In this document: one piece after another, positions 15,101 to 30,100 of the stretch
Layout of the letters: each line of letters begins with the position of its first letter
Position numbering within the stretch: position 1 is the first letter of the stretch
Assembly: GCA_949825025.1 (NCBI GenBank)
Contig: OX463782.1
Coordinates: 28,126,759-28,190,758 of the forward strand
Reading direction: 5' to 3'
DNA length: 64,000 nt
Source: Siphlonurus alternatus
Lineage: Eukaryota; Arthropoda; Insecta; Ephemeroptera; Siphlonuridae
Translations under genes and position numbers: made by a program
Notes under the pieces: generated by a model
The model's database searches: none
Told to the model about the DNA's origin: nothing
Seen by the model: only the letters and a program-made list of their open reading frames with translations

Positions 15101-18100
15101 CAAATTCATCAAGCCCCCTGCAGTGGTTCCAGCTAATCGTGATGCGGCAAACCCGTGTTGCGCTCCGAGTGATATATGATAATGACTGTTGTCGCTTGTA
15201 GGGTGGGCATTCCAACACATTACAAAAGTGACGCTTGACATTGTTTTAACCCCGCCCCTTTTTTGTTTTTTAAAGGGTGCAATAAAGTTCAAGAGACGTA
15301 CACCAGGCAGATAAACTGTGTGAAGACTGAGGTTAATCCAGTGAAACATGGCAAGATTTTTTTCAATGAATTTATAGAGTTAAAGATTTTCCTTTAATGT
15401 TAACGTGGGAAAAGGGAACAGATCTTCAAAATGAGATATAATATTATTAACTTTAATACAATATTTTCAATACATCAGGCTCTTTTTTCAAATGACATGA
15501 TATATAATTATAGTTATTACCTGACCGTTTATTATTCTGTTTTAAAGCCGAAAGAAGAAAAAAAAAATCACATGAGTATTCTCGTACTGTAATTTGCCCT
15601 TATTTCATACAGTATGAAAATGAGTGCATGAGTATGATAGTTGCCATGTATACTCAACATGCAAATATTATAGTTGCGAACTATTACAATTTAGTACTAC
15701 TTTATAGCATCTTTCTCGAAAGTCGAGAATTTAATGATGAGTTCCAGTTCATTTTCTTGTTGTATTCCAATTTCGTTTGTAATATATATAAAGTACAAGG
15801 TTTACGGGTTCTGCAGCATGCATATGCTCGCTATGCTGGGGGTTCTCTAACATATACACGCTTCAGAGACCTCCGCATCGTTTTCATGAATAATAACTAA
15901 TTCTGTTTCACGCCATCCACTCGCTAGCTGCAGGCCACCTGGGACCTTAAACTTTGCAACGTTTGCAAATAACGTATAATATAGTATGCGAACACAAGAG
16001 GTCTTTTGTAAAGCTCTTGCAAAAAAAAAAGTTGACCTCTACTCTCTTTGACACTGGAGCAAATCATGCACTGATTTCTTTTCTCAAGGCCGGATGTCAT
16101 TATTTCTTGTTAAATGTAAGTACTGTTAAAGTACTTATCTTTTTTCTATAATGTAAGAGAAAAAAAAAGGAGAGAGGAAAAATTGCGTTTCTTTTTTGTA
16201 TATGATTTGAACCACGCCTACATAACTTTTATGCGAAAAACTAGTATGTGATATAATTTAATAAAATTTTATCTATTATATTTGATGCATTATGTTGCAA
16301 ATTTTAAGGTGGGTCACTCCATCCAGTGAACGCCCTGTGAACGGTTCTCATCATAACCGTATTGAATATATTTCAGATGCCCGCAAGTATAATAATATAT
16401 CATTTCCATATTTGTCTCTTTGTATAGTGGGAATCTCCAATATCGAGACGTTGTTCCCAAGAGGTTAGCTTTGATACCGTCGAGTGTATATTATGAAGTG
16501 CAACTTTTTTTAATTATTTTCTTATATTATATGACATAGTATTAAATATACTCTATATTTATACATTACATTGTACAACATATGTATATTTTGTATATGT
16601 AATGTCAGCTTTTTTATATAGTGTACGTTATAATTCTATATCACCCTATATTATAAGGTGTATATTTATTATTATAGTAATGATAATGACCATGCATGCT
16701 ATAAAGCGTACAGTATATAGTATGTGATCAACTCCTATATAATAATTGTAACGTATACGATCAATGACAAGTACCGTATTTTACTTAACGAGAATCGAAA
16801 TTTGGTGTTGTATATATATATATATACATCTCTTGATGATAGTATTTTCATTATGTATTTTCTGTAAAATTTCCATAAAAAAGGTGGCAATGTTTATTAG
16901 TAATATATTTAATCATTTAGTTTTTATACCTACTATTAAATTAAAAAATAAATAAGTCAGCATGATTTTTTTACCATTTTCAACATGTATAGAAATTACT
17001 CTTTAACACGCAAAGTTAGAATATAAATGTTACTTTATATATGATAAAAAAAAATGGTTGCATAATCCGTCAGCGAATTGCGGTTTGTTAGCACGTTTTT
17101 GAGGCCTTGCTGTGAGACGATGCTAAGCCATAAAAAAAAAAAAAATTGGTTTGTGAATGCATTAAAGTAAGATGCGAAAAGTGCTCATGTTTTTACAACC
17201 TCAAAGTGTCGACTTTCACCACTACTACTGTATTGTCCCGTGAACCTCCTCCACACGTTAAACTGTTTATCCAGCAAGCGTATGCGTACGATGACATGGA
17301 CAATTTGTTAATGCTGCTATCTCACTATGTAAATTTTTTATAATTTACGATGGCCCTTTTACACTTGTTATACGTAGAGATTTTTTATCACAAAACCATG
17401 GAATTTATTAAAAAAAATAAATAATGAAAATACAATAGTTTGTTTACTTTAAATTTCTAGTTCTATAAATTATAAATCTTAACATTTTAAATGCATATAT
17501 AAATATACAATGAATGATTTATTGTAAATAGTTTTTTGTAAGAAAATATTCATGTTAGTAATTTATCAATTTCATTTTGTTTTACAAAAAGACAAAAAGC
17601 ACAACAAGTAAAAAGCAACCGCTTGTGACATATGAACATACATTTTTTTTTCTTATGATAATTTACCAAAGTAGCATGAAAAATTGTGGAGTGTGATACA
17701 ATAGCTCACGCCCTTTATATACCTGCATCAAATCTGCAATGATACTGTACCCTAATAATAATAAGTAAGCTACTTGGATGTATATGTAATAAGACGAGGA
17801 GCTAGGTCAGGGTACGAATTTAGCAGTTGAGAGGTCCTATGCAGAAAATTCAATTGTTCGTGCTGTACATGAGAAATATAGGGTCGTTCTGTGTTCATTG
17901 TTACAATTTCAGCTGTTGTATAAGAATAATAATGTCATGCTGCATTTATACTATACAAAATGCAAGAGGGAAAAAGAAATCTATTTTTGTGGACATCTCT
18001 AACGGAAACTATAAAACAGCTGCTTTTATAAAAACTGTCAAATAAACATTAAAATAATGTAATCTTAATGCCTTTCCTTTCAATTCTGCAATGTAATAAG

Positions 18101-21100
18101 TTAAAGTAAAAGCTATATGAGTCAATATCAATAAATAAAAATAAAAATGGATGAATAATCAACAACAATGGACTATTTTACATCATGTTTAGATAGAAAT
18201 CAATTGTCGTGATCATACTATAATATATACATACACAATGAAATATATTGACGTAAAAAAAAAATAATTTAATAACAACAAAAGGTCTCGTAAATAGCGC
18301 AAATGTAAACACGCCCCCCCCCCACGGTCGCAGCAGCACGCGAAGGTCGCCATCAGCTGATCGATCGATCTTGTCATTACGTAAGTGGCCTGCTGCAGTT
18401 CCTTCCTTGGCTTTCTTCTCCGGGTCCCCCCTTTGATCGCAGTCCGCGAGAAAGACTTTCTTAAACTCATTACGCGAGTTTGTCTGTTAGTTGCTATGCC
18501 AACCGAAGAAAAACCTCACTATGGATAAATGTTATTCTCTCCCCTTGAGCAGTTCTCATCACGAGATGTGACCACTCAAAAAAATAGAAAGATTTATCAA
18601 TACGTCTGTCATTCTTCTTTTTTGATAATATCAGAAAGAAATAAAGTTAACTCATATTTCATTTTTTGTACGACGATAAAATATATTCCATTGTTTTTTT
18701 ATTATAAGATTATTTTCTATGATTTAACTTCCCATATTCCAAATAGAACATTGCGAAACAAATTATTAAAGTATATATAAACCATTTCAGTTATTTTTTT
18801 TTTCATTGCTTTTATTGTATCGCTGTTTGTGAAGAAGAAAAAATAAAAATGAATTATATTATATATTTTTTTTAGCAATATTTTACGCCCCATTTTTATT
18901 AAAGTAGAAAATTTGCTGATATATCATATTATATAGTAAAGTTGTTCCACTTAATTATTTTTTCCCTTACAATTTTCTTCTTTTATATCTTTTCAGATTC
19001 CCCACTGTAACAAATTTCACTTTTTTATTTTATCGTTGATATTTTTTCAAATCATGGAAACTCTTCTGAAAATAATTTCACACACATGATGCATTAATAT
19101 AACTACAGCTAATATCGTTTTATTGAACTCCCTTCTTCTGCTGCATATTATGCAAGTTTCCTCAGCACTGCATGCAGTTATATCAAACCCAATTGTATTT
19201 GTTCATCAATATAAAAAATCGATTTATTATTTACATCATTCTATGATTGGTAGGTACCGAGAGGTATGCACAGTGTAAGTTTCCATCCTGATAATTTAAT
19301 GCTCTTGTTGCCTTCGTCATATCATAGAGAACGCGAGATATGCGTGACTACGCCCACTAGTAAGTCCGTGCCTTATGATGCAGTAAAAACCAAAATGAGG
19401 GTGGAGTTACCTCGCCTGACTTAGAATTGATGACGTAGCAACAGAATAAAGGAAACTGAAAGCTTTATTTATAATCTTTTTATAGCAGTTCTAAACCCAA
19501 GCTTCAATCATTTGTGAGGAAAAAAAAAGTCTCATCTCTTTTACAGTGACAATCATGATAAGACTTGATATTCAATACAGAATTATCGTAAAGAATATTA
19601 AATCATTGATTTCTTTTTTTCAAGGGCGTTTTCACTTTGCTATCGTGACATTGAAATATTATATTTATATAAAGGGATGTTTAAGTCTTGGCTCTTGAAT
19701 TGAATTATAGATTTTTTTTAATTTTAAATAAAATAATAGCTACATATTAATTAATTATAAAGAAAGTTATAAAAATAGTTTAACAAATATAGCTTGATTC
19801 TAAATTTTAGGGCAATTAGGTACAATTAACTTAATTAAACATTTATAAAGGTGTTTTTTTTTCTAAAATATGAATCGTTAAAGTCGCATCATTAAACTAT
19901 GTGTTGATGTAAATTATATCATTAGAAAATATCCTTGAAAATTGAAAGAAAATAAAGTGGGGTTATTATAATATCAAGTAATAAAATAATCTTTTTCTAG
20001 TTTAAAACTTTTTCTCTATATAATAAGCTACTGAAATTTTATTATTATATTTCTATATAAGCCCTCAGGAAATACCTATATGGTAACTTTAAATAAAACC
20101 ATATTCTATATATGATAATATTATAGAAAAATGATCCTTATATTATATATACAGACGATATACTATGAAAAATCCACTATACCGGTATATATACAAACTT
20201 TGTCAAAGTATGTTTTACAAAGGTATCTATGTATATTCTCATAAATAACACCTTCTATTTAAAGTGCTAACAACAAAATTTTGCTAATAGAGTTGCTCTA
20301 TAAATATTTTAGCTTAATTTAAATAAACACACACTCTAGAGAAAATTTTATAATGAGTAAATATCTCTTACTGAAAGCTAAAGTTGATGTAGCTTTAATA
20401 ATATAATATGGTGTGATTCTAATTACTCGGAAGTACCTATATACAGAGAGGGAAATGACATTTGTATATGGGCGTGGCATGACAACTTGTAATCCCGTTT
20501 ACTGTAGCTGCTTGGTGCAACCCTGTCAAGCGTGTGTACGTCTCTGGCTGCAACGTCGGATCAATGAAGTTGGTGGTGGAGAAGGGGAGAAAGGTGTAAG
20601 TGCCGTGTCTAGAATAACACTGAGGTATAGGGCGGTGGAGCCAAAGAAAGAGGAGAGTGCGAGAACGGGGGTGGAAGAAAAGGTGAAAGATAGGGTGAGA
20701 CAGAATATTTCTTTCCAAATAAGAAGAAAAAAGTTGTTGAGGTTCTGCTTTTGACATTCAAGTCTATTGGTAAATAATCTCAAGGAAAACGAATTTTCTT
20801 TTGATATATTTTTTTAACAAAAGAAATACATAAAAAGGAATAAAATAAATAAAATGAAATTACTTGATAAAAGTATATATTTATATTTTTGATATATTTA
20901 CAATAAAAGAGAATAACGATTTAATTTCAAGTTCAATATTATAATTGAATTAAAGTTTAGATGAAAGAAATCAAATGAATTTTATCTAAAAAAAATTATT
21001 TTGCTGTTTACTTTGATGTGCAGTTACTTGAACTAAAACGTAATATTTCTGTAAATGTGTATAATAACTGTAGATGTAATTGACCTGCGGGTACATGACT

Positions 21101-24100
21101 TTATCGTCTGATGAGGGTAACGCCCCCCTGCCCCGCCCTCTTTTTGTTTTTGGATGAAAGCAAGAGTGCAAGAGTACGCCACGTGGAGTACGCCATAGTG
21201 AGGGTGGTGGATAAAAAAGAGAGGGAAAATGTTGCAGTAACCATAGCAACGGTGAACGAGACTCTAGTGTAGTTGTAGAGAGCAGATGCGTTTCGTAAAG
21301 GGGAGTAATACCATGTAGCAGTAGCAGCAGTCAGAATACCCTCTTCTTCATATAGACGGAGCCAGAAAATGTATACTATAGCAGAATAAACCAGAGGGGA
21401 GAAAAAAAAAGTCATGATAAAAAAATATAATATATTATCAAACTCACTCACTCATTTTGGATCAAGATCAATTTTTTTATTGGATATCCAATCATCCTTA
21501 ACAAGTACTGTATATTATGAGAGAGGGTATACTCAATAAAATTTAGTCAACCGTAATTAATATATTATTGAAATATATCATCACAAAAATAACGAATACT
21601 TGTTATATTCAGCTTGGATGAACTAATTGATTATTTGAAAATATTGTATTTAAAAAAATGTGTTTTAAAAAATAAACGTCAATCACTGATAAGTTTCAAC
21701 ATAATTATATGAGATATTTAAAAATAAATAATTTATTAGTAAAAAAAAAACAGTATTTTTACATCTTCGTTTTCATCAATCAACTCCTGTCAAATAAAAA
21801 AAAATATTATAATTAAACCTGCGTGTGTGTGTTCATGCGTTTCTTTTTGTCACGCGCGATCTTCACTCTGCATATAAGTCAGTAGCTAACACGCACTTTT
21901 GTATACGTAAGTGAGCAACACGGATCTATTGAAGAGCAAGTTGATATATTGCCTAGAACCCTGCAACCCTCAGTGCCGGATTTCCGAGAGCATATAGGAA
22001 GACGCATCTTTACAAATCGTTCTCTTAAAGCTACACGGACCTTTTTGATTAATCAGTACATTTCCGAGTGTATTCTTGAATTATTATTCAAATAAAGTAC
22101 ATCATTATATGTACAACATTGACTGTATTTCGATACTTTTTTTTTTTTTTTTTTTTTTTTTTGTAAAACGAGCAGTCAATGATAGCCTGTGGGCTGTGTA
22201 TGGAGGGTTGCTGGTCAACCAGGGGTGGATGGTAACTAGGCAACGGCACCGGCAAAACACCCTCTCACTCTCCTGTTATGTCTGGTTTTCTCCCTTCGCG
22301 TCGAGCTGCTGACTCGAGCAAATCTAGACTGTTTTACCTGCTGGCTAAAATAAAGCGTGGGGGATCAACCGTCTGTTACCCCCAAATCATGCTGTAAATT
22401 AAAACGCAATTTTCTCACTCTCATGCAAAGTAAAAATTGCTCTTTTTTTATATAACATCTTTTTTAGATTAAAAACCATAAAAAATGAGACATTCTTCTC
22501 TTTTTTTATTTCTGAGAAAATAAACGTGTGTGGTAGAAAAATTTTTTATTTATCTTAAAAATGTTTTTCGTATAAAATTTTCTCTGAGAAAGCTCTATGG
22601 AATCTTTAAGTGACTTTATTAAAAAAGTCTTTATATAAATAACATCTTTAAAATTCGTCTCATAATTTAATTTTTAATGAATATTAAAATTCTTATAGAA
22701 GAAAATTTCCCTATATTTTAAGCACAAAGTTATATAATGTAATTTACGGCCATCTGTGTGACATTATTTACCACCAAGTGTCAAAGTGAAGTTAAGCCGA
22801 ATTGACTTTCGATCTGTGACCACGCTTTCATGTGGTTTGTCTTTTAAAACCACACAGTAGAGTGGCGAACAATGTTCGTCCCTTTTGCTAGCAGCTCGTG
22901 TCAAACGAAAAGTAACACCGGTAAACAACAGAGGTGGGCACTAAACTTTTCTTGTCGTGCTAACGGGACATCCTGCTACTACTATCTTAAATATATACAT
23001 GCTACTTACTTTTTTTTTATACCCCATATATACCTTGAGGGCGTTGATACCTTATATATATAAGAAGTGGATAAAATAATACAGTAGTCTTACTGACGCC
23101 GACGATGCTATAACACGTTTGATTAAAATAAAAACTGCTTGGCTCTATTTTAGGATACTTGTTTCTATATACTGTAATAGCTGTCAAATTTATATTATAC
23201 CAAATTACAATCTTTACTGTCCTGTTTTATGTAAGAAGGTATACTATTTTATCTAATTTACTTTATATTGGTTGTTTTATACAGGTATATTATTATTATT
23301 AATAATTTTTTTACTGTGAAAACATTTGTACCCAAGCCGGAAGAACAAAGTAATTGATGGTAATTTTACATTTTTTTTTTATAATAAAAGCAATCATCCA
23401 AAGAAGTGTGTAAAAAATGTAATGTTGTGATTTCTAAATCTATTATAAATGCATTAAAGTTTATAATACTATACGTAGAAGTGAATAAATTGTAAGTGCA
23501 TTGCACTTTCAGTTCATTATTTTAATTAATATAATATAAACCGACCCAGTTTTTTTATTGAGAAAACAGAGATACTTAATTTAATGAATATAATTAAAAT
23601 TTCTTGTAAGTTTACACGGTTTTCAAGTAATGAGGTTAAAAAGACCAAGAACAGGTTAAAGAAAATAATTACCTTGTGTATTTTTTTTTAAAATCCTGTG
23701 AATGAAAAGTCTTGGAATGAATAATGATTCTCGTTGTTGCATCGTCCTCAATATTGTACAGCTTTCAAGACATGTCCATTGATGGTGATAAATTTCAGAG
23801 AAAACTAGCTACACTTGAATTTAAATTACTCGATTAATTTTAATATAATATATCGATGATGGTGATCCTATGGTAAATAACCTGTCAATATAATTTGGGT
23901 TCAGTCTCCTGTGGTGCATATTTGCTTAAAATATATATTGAAAATAATAATAATAATAACATTGCTCAGTGGCAAGTTACGTTTGATTTTTATAATATGA
24001 TTTCGAGAGCTCTCGTAAATTTGTATTGAAAATTGGAATATATAATAATATCTCGAAATTAAATATACATTAAAATAAACAAACAATAATGAGACTTCTT

Positions 24101-27100
24101 ACCATCAAGGCATTTTTGATGCAGTTCATTGCACGCGAGTCGTTTCTTGCTAACAAATTATTGTGTTCAGGACTATAATAAAGTCAGAGCAATACATAAC
24201 ATACTATATAATATATACCTTTCAAAATCATACGATGGGAAAAACAAAATAATGAAATTCTATACACGTAATTTGTACTTAAAATTAAAATATAAAGGGG
24301 TGTGGTAAGCCGTATTAGCATCACTGACATTATCTGTATAGCGAAATATTACACCTGATATATAATAAGACTTGAAAGGTTGTAATTGAAACTATGCATG
24401 TGTGAAACTTATTACTATATATACCATTAAGAAGCCATTGAAGTAGTCACCTTTACAAACTTCTCCCTCTCTTATGGACTTCATTGATCAACCGTGTACC
24501 GTGAATCACTTTCACGCGAACGCTTGCTCTTATACTAGAGGAAATGATGAATCATTGATGGCCTTAACTGCACGATGTAAAGCCTACAGGCAACTTTTTC
24601 CTCTATTCTTTTCAAAAGGGTTACATACCTTGATAGTTCGTCACTTTAAGAAAACTCCCTGTGTCATTCAAAATGTCTTCTTCCATCCTGCTCTCATTTA
24701 AGTACGGCAAATTATGGAAAAAAAAAATCTCTTTACAGGATCTGAAATCTCAACAATTGTGCATATCCTTCAATGTATTTTGCGCGCCCTTTTTTTTTAA
24801 TGTGATGTAATTTAAAGTGACGTTTTAAGATTGCGTCATCATTTTATCCGATTCATAAAAATTGTGACGTCATTATTGTGCAGTAGGGTCCCTTTAACTC
24901 TTGCAATGCCATGGCCTTGTAATATATTATTTTATGCAGTTCTTTCTACTGCATCTAGAATATAGTGATGTTTTTGGGTCAGTATATCATTCAGTCTTTT
25001 TTTTTATCTTTTTAATTAATCTACACGTCACATTTTATATATAAATAACAAAATAACAAAGGCATTATTCTTTATTTGGTCATTTATATCAATGAGATAG
25101 AAATAGGTATTACATAAGCTACTACGTGTTAACATTTAGCAATTAACTTACTAATAATATTAAGAATTAGCACAATAGTTTTATGTAATATCATAGTGAT
25201 ATGCATTTATGTCCTTTTCAAGGTTAACTGTCCCCAATTTTAATATTACTTACACTTAGATGTGCAGAATAATTGTTGCAATTTTGTACGAGATGTATTT
25301 CAAACTCTTATGCCTGTAACAATCCACTATTCATTCATAATTAGAATCCTATTTACATGCATTTTTTTCTTGTTGTCGGTGTAACAAGCGATTGTAATTA
25401 CTACTGTTGTGTAATTCCCTTCCATTGTTAAAATCCTGCATGTTGAGGTACATAAACTCTACGTACGGGTTCGTTAAATGTTACATGGAAGCTATACGTT
25501 TACCTGATGTAATACTTTTACACTTACGTTCGTTATTTATAAAAAAACAAACGTAAAAATTGTTATTATCCATTAATGTCATATTATATTCAATTTTAAT
25601 GAAAATAAACCGTAAATTTTATTTTATAGTATGTGTTTTTTTACAATATTACAACACATATTTTTATTAAGGTTATATGAGATTTTCGAAACATATAAAA
25701 ATTAATTTGTTTACGTGCATGGTAACAGATTGATGTTTTAGTACATATTTTGTGAATTTTGTTTATAACATAATAATAATATATATATTATATGATGACA
25801 GTTTATAGAAAGGATATTGTTTAACCTTAGATATAGAATTTGCTTTTCTTTCATACTATGATAATTTTATTTATATATACATAAACATTTAGAGAAAAAA
25901 TTAGTAATTTAGTTTTTTATTATTATTATTCCATATACATATAAGGGAAATTATATTATACTTTATATACTGTAACATAATGCTATCTGTAGAGTATATT
26001 TGTATTCATTTTTATATTAAATAGTTTTTACTCATAGAATTGTTTTGAATCTCAACAATGCTTAATTAAGATTCTTAGAGAAGCATTACTAAGAATTTCT
26101 ACTATATTTATACATCTCGATGTTTCTGCGACGGTTGCTCGGAATGACTCGCGAATATCATCTGAGGTGAAGGTTACAACATCCAACAGGTTAGTGGCTA
26201 CCCGCACGTTGCTATAATTTATAATATATATGTGTATGTACTTGTATAGAAGCCAAATGGACTTTTTATTTTTTTGCTTGCCCACCTGTATCTTTCAACA
26301 TCAGGTGTTACTAAGTGTCAGCGTTTTGCAATCAGGGTCCAGAGTGACCTTTGAAGGTCGAGGTCAACTTAATACAAACATGGTTTGTCTCACGTACAAC
26401 CTGTTTAGTGACAACACAAATTTGGAACTTGTTGAAAAGAGGAGGAAGAAGAAGAAGTTGCGTAATTCATGATTTTCTGGTTTTATTTACATAGTAATAT
26501 TTTAATATTGCCATTCAATTTCAAAAAAGACTGAACGAAGACATTTGAAATATACATGTTGCATGATTTAATCAACGTTAAATTATGTTGCAAATATTAG
26601 CTTTATAGATGAAGAAGGTTGATAATTACTTAACAAATAATTATAAAATGTATCATTTTTAGTATTATAGAACGTGAGCATAATATTCTTACTGACGACT
26701 GAATACATGTAATATTTTTCAATGGCTCAAATCTTCATTTTATGACAGTAAAATTCTTTGGGTTGCATCTTGAACTTGGTACTGTACTCTAATTAATTAC
26801 CGTTTCTATATATCAGTGATAGAACCATTGTTATTAATAAGTAAAAGAGGGTAAGTCACTTGCAAAAACTTGTCATGCGTCGTTAGTCGCATTTTTCCCC
26901 TGCGACGTGCCCCTTGCGAAGAGAAGATGCAACCCTCACTACACGAACGCTAGAACAGTTAACTACCCGCTCGCGGCGCAGGGGATGGGAAATGGCCGCA
27001 ATTGCCAAGCCGGCTTGCATCATTCTCAACTCAATTAAATTTCTCGTTATTTCTCAAGCTATGTAATTTTGTACAGCCAGTAACATAGGAAAGAATTCTA

Positions 27101-30100
27101 TAATTTTATATAGTTATGCTTATCTTTTAAATACAATCATATATAAATTTATTTGATCAATCCCGCCTTTGAAAAATAAAATAACAATAATTATTATTTG
27201 TTGTTTTACATATTTTCAAAAGCGATATCTTATTATGAAACCTATTATTATCAATTATCTTGCTACCTGGATGATTGTTTTAAGTAATAAATTGGTATTC
27301 AATACTAAGAATTTTTACGTATTATTTACGATCTACTTCCCTATATACTCGAGGAACTTGATGGTAGGCAAGGCCAAGAACACTAATAATTATCTTGTAA
27401 GATTGACCTTAAAACCTCCAATTATATCTTGTTTTCTACCACGCCGCCGACCGTTGTAACAGCAAGCTCATTAATATACTGTGGATTGACGACAACCAAA
27501 ATGGAATGTAGTATACATCAAAAAAACTTGCAATAACTTGGCAAGTAACAAAAAAAATGAATATTATAATATTTAGCAGTAATATTCGTGCAGTAATGTT
27601 GTTTCTGAAGTAGTATGATTGCTGTAATGCTTCAAGTAAAATAATATACATAACCTTGAAAAAAATGGGGACAGTACGTCATATATTTATTATTTCTTTG
27701 AAGTTAAAATCTATATATTTTTTGGAGGGGGGAGGGGCTAACAAAAATTTGTTTATAAAAATAATATCCTTCTATAGAAATTAATAAGAATTATAATAAG
27801 AAATGATTAAATTTACCTTTATATACTGTATATATATAAAAAAGAGGGGAGATAAACAGTTAACCAAATTTTTTTTTGTTTTGTTTGGAATACCGAAGTG
27901 TTACTCTATCATTAAATGAAAGAAAAATGTCGTGATAGATGCAACTTTATGTCGTGATAGATGAAACTTTTGTGTGTACCCACTTTGCTGACTCTGCTGT
28001 CACATAGGGTTAGAATCGTGTGCTTAATACTAACTTTTATTTTTGTTCTTTTCTTTTGGGCAAAATGAGTAGAATGAAGCGGACTTCCTCTTAACAACCT
28101 ATTCAAAAGTTTGAGAACGATGTAAGAGAGAAAGAGCCGAACTCTTTTATATTATAGTGAGCAATAAGTTCTGAATTTACCTTCTTCTTTTGAGAGCATA
28201 CACAGTTTTATATACAGTCGGTATATGTACAACAACAATCATAATAATGCTTTATTTAGTTCATTGTTATACGAGAGCCCTTTGTCATAATCATCAACAT
28301 GAAGTATTCGAGTGTTGTAACCATAGTACTTTAAAAAAAAATCCCCCAACCCCTAATTACAATACCACAAAAACATACTTTACACAGTAATATACCATCA
28401 AATACTGTAGTTAATTATATGCACCCCTTTCTATTTTACTATATAATTTACTCCCCCAATTTGCGACAACTACCCGCAAAAAAAAGTGCACTTGACGCCT
28501 TTAGTTGCTAATCAATAAATTTGCACTGTTTACATTATATAGAGATGCGGATAACAAGCGGTAGGGTGAAAAGAAAAAAAAAATTTTAAAATTAATGTAG
28601 TACAGCTAGGAAAAAACAGTGATGAAAGTAATGCCACTTTTTACAATGATTGCAAGGCAATTTTCACATTTCCATATATAATTTTCATTGTTTCTATACT
28701 AAAAAATTATCTTTGTCAATTATTCAAATTTAGTAATCATTGTTCACGTATGTCACTAATATAATAATCATATACATATGCTATTCTTCATATATTAGTA
28801 AAGGTGTAATAAAATTTCCATTTATGGATACCCCTAGGGTCACATAAATGTATTCATAGTTAAGTAATAAATTATTCCCTGATGCAACATATATAATAAT
28901 ATATGCATTTTAATACGCTATCAACATTGGAGCATGATAGTATCAATTGTATGTGAACAGGAAAAAAAAAAGCGTCTATATGTCTTGTGGTGAAATTACG
29001 CAACATGGAAAAACCTCCCCTAAAAACAAACACAGTTAGCGGGGCGGGCCAGGTGTGTTTAACCCTCCATGTTTTTTGTATTTCCTCACCCTCTCACTGC
29101 ATGCTCTTCTTTGTTTTTTTGAACGTTATTTATTATATATTCATGAACACTCAAATACTTTATTATAGCAATTTTCATAAAGAAAATAGGTATTATATAA
29201 TATGTATATAAAATATTTATTATGCTTTAATATTAATTAATGACATAATTTACAAGTTCATGTTATATTATTTTATGGCTTAATAAATTAATTTTTATTA
29301 TCATGGTAATAAGGAAATACAGTTATTTATTTGAACTTGTACTTTCATTTCTGTATGTCAATGTTTTCAACTTTTATTTATTTCTTCTACTTCATTCATT
29401 CTTTTATCAAGTAAAAAAAATAAAATTCAAGAGAAATTTCAAGAGAACGAAAGTAATTATTCAAATTTAATTATTTTTTCATTCTTCAATTCTTGAATCT
29501 TAAATTTTATTTTTGCATTCACTTCAATTTTTACTATTTTTTTTTTTTTTTTGACTGATAACATTCTTCAATTATATTCATACGACCTTTTAAACATGAC
29601 TTGGATTTAGATGAAAAAATAAAAATCGATGCATGGGATTTTTGCTTTCTTGCTCCCCCTTCATTTTTTTTTCCTTCTTCTTTGTGGTTTGAGCGAGCTC
29701 ACATCCAGATTACCTACGGCGGTTACACCCCCTCCCAGCATTGCCACGCCCCCTTCTACCACCGTCTCGTTATAATGTCGGAACGTTTGGCGCCTAACTC
29801 AACCTTTACACAACGGCTTAATGGTACCCTTGTATATTTCACGTATTCCTTGTGGTAGTTTTAGGTTATGCCACACTGGGTTTAATGTCAAGCACGTTGG
29901 TAAAACGCCATCAAGTGTAAAGTCGTTAATATCACATGGAAAATTACTTTTTTCTTCTTAAAAAAATATATTCAACGCTTTTCATGTATCATCTTTAAAA
30001 AATATATGTAATATTATATTATATACCGTATATCATAATATTATATTACTTTTCTTTACTTTTTTTAGTTTAAACGTGGGAAGTATTTTTAGTGAGGCTA

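Noticed and set aside
20413..20783. Overlapping open frames on both strands as a possible gene
   Set aside because: Both strands are open over the same bases, no domain or splice-linked exon is visible, and the patch is simply less AT-rich.
21101..21451. 116-codon minus-strand frame with hydrophobic segments as a membrane protein
   Set aside because: Its hydrophobicity comes from T-rich DNA. It is overlapped by another frame, lacks a recognisable family and lies in a probable regulatory island.
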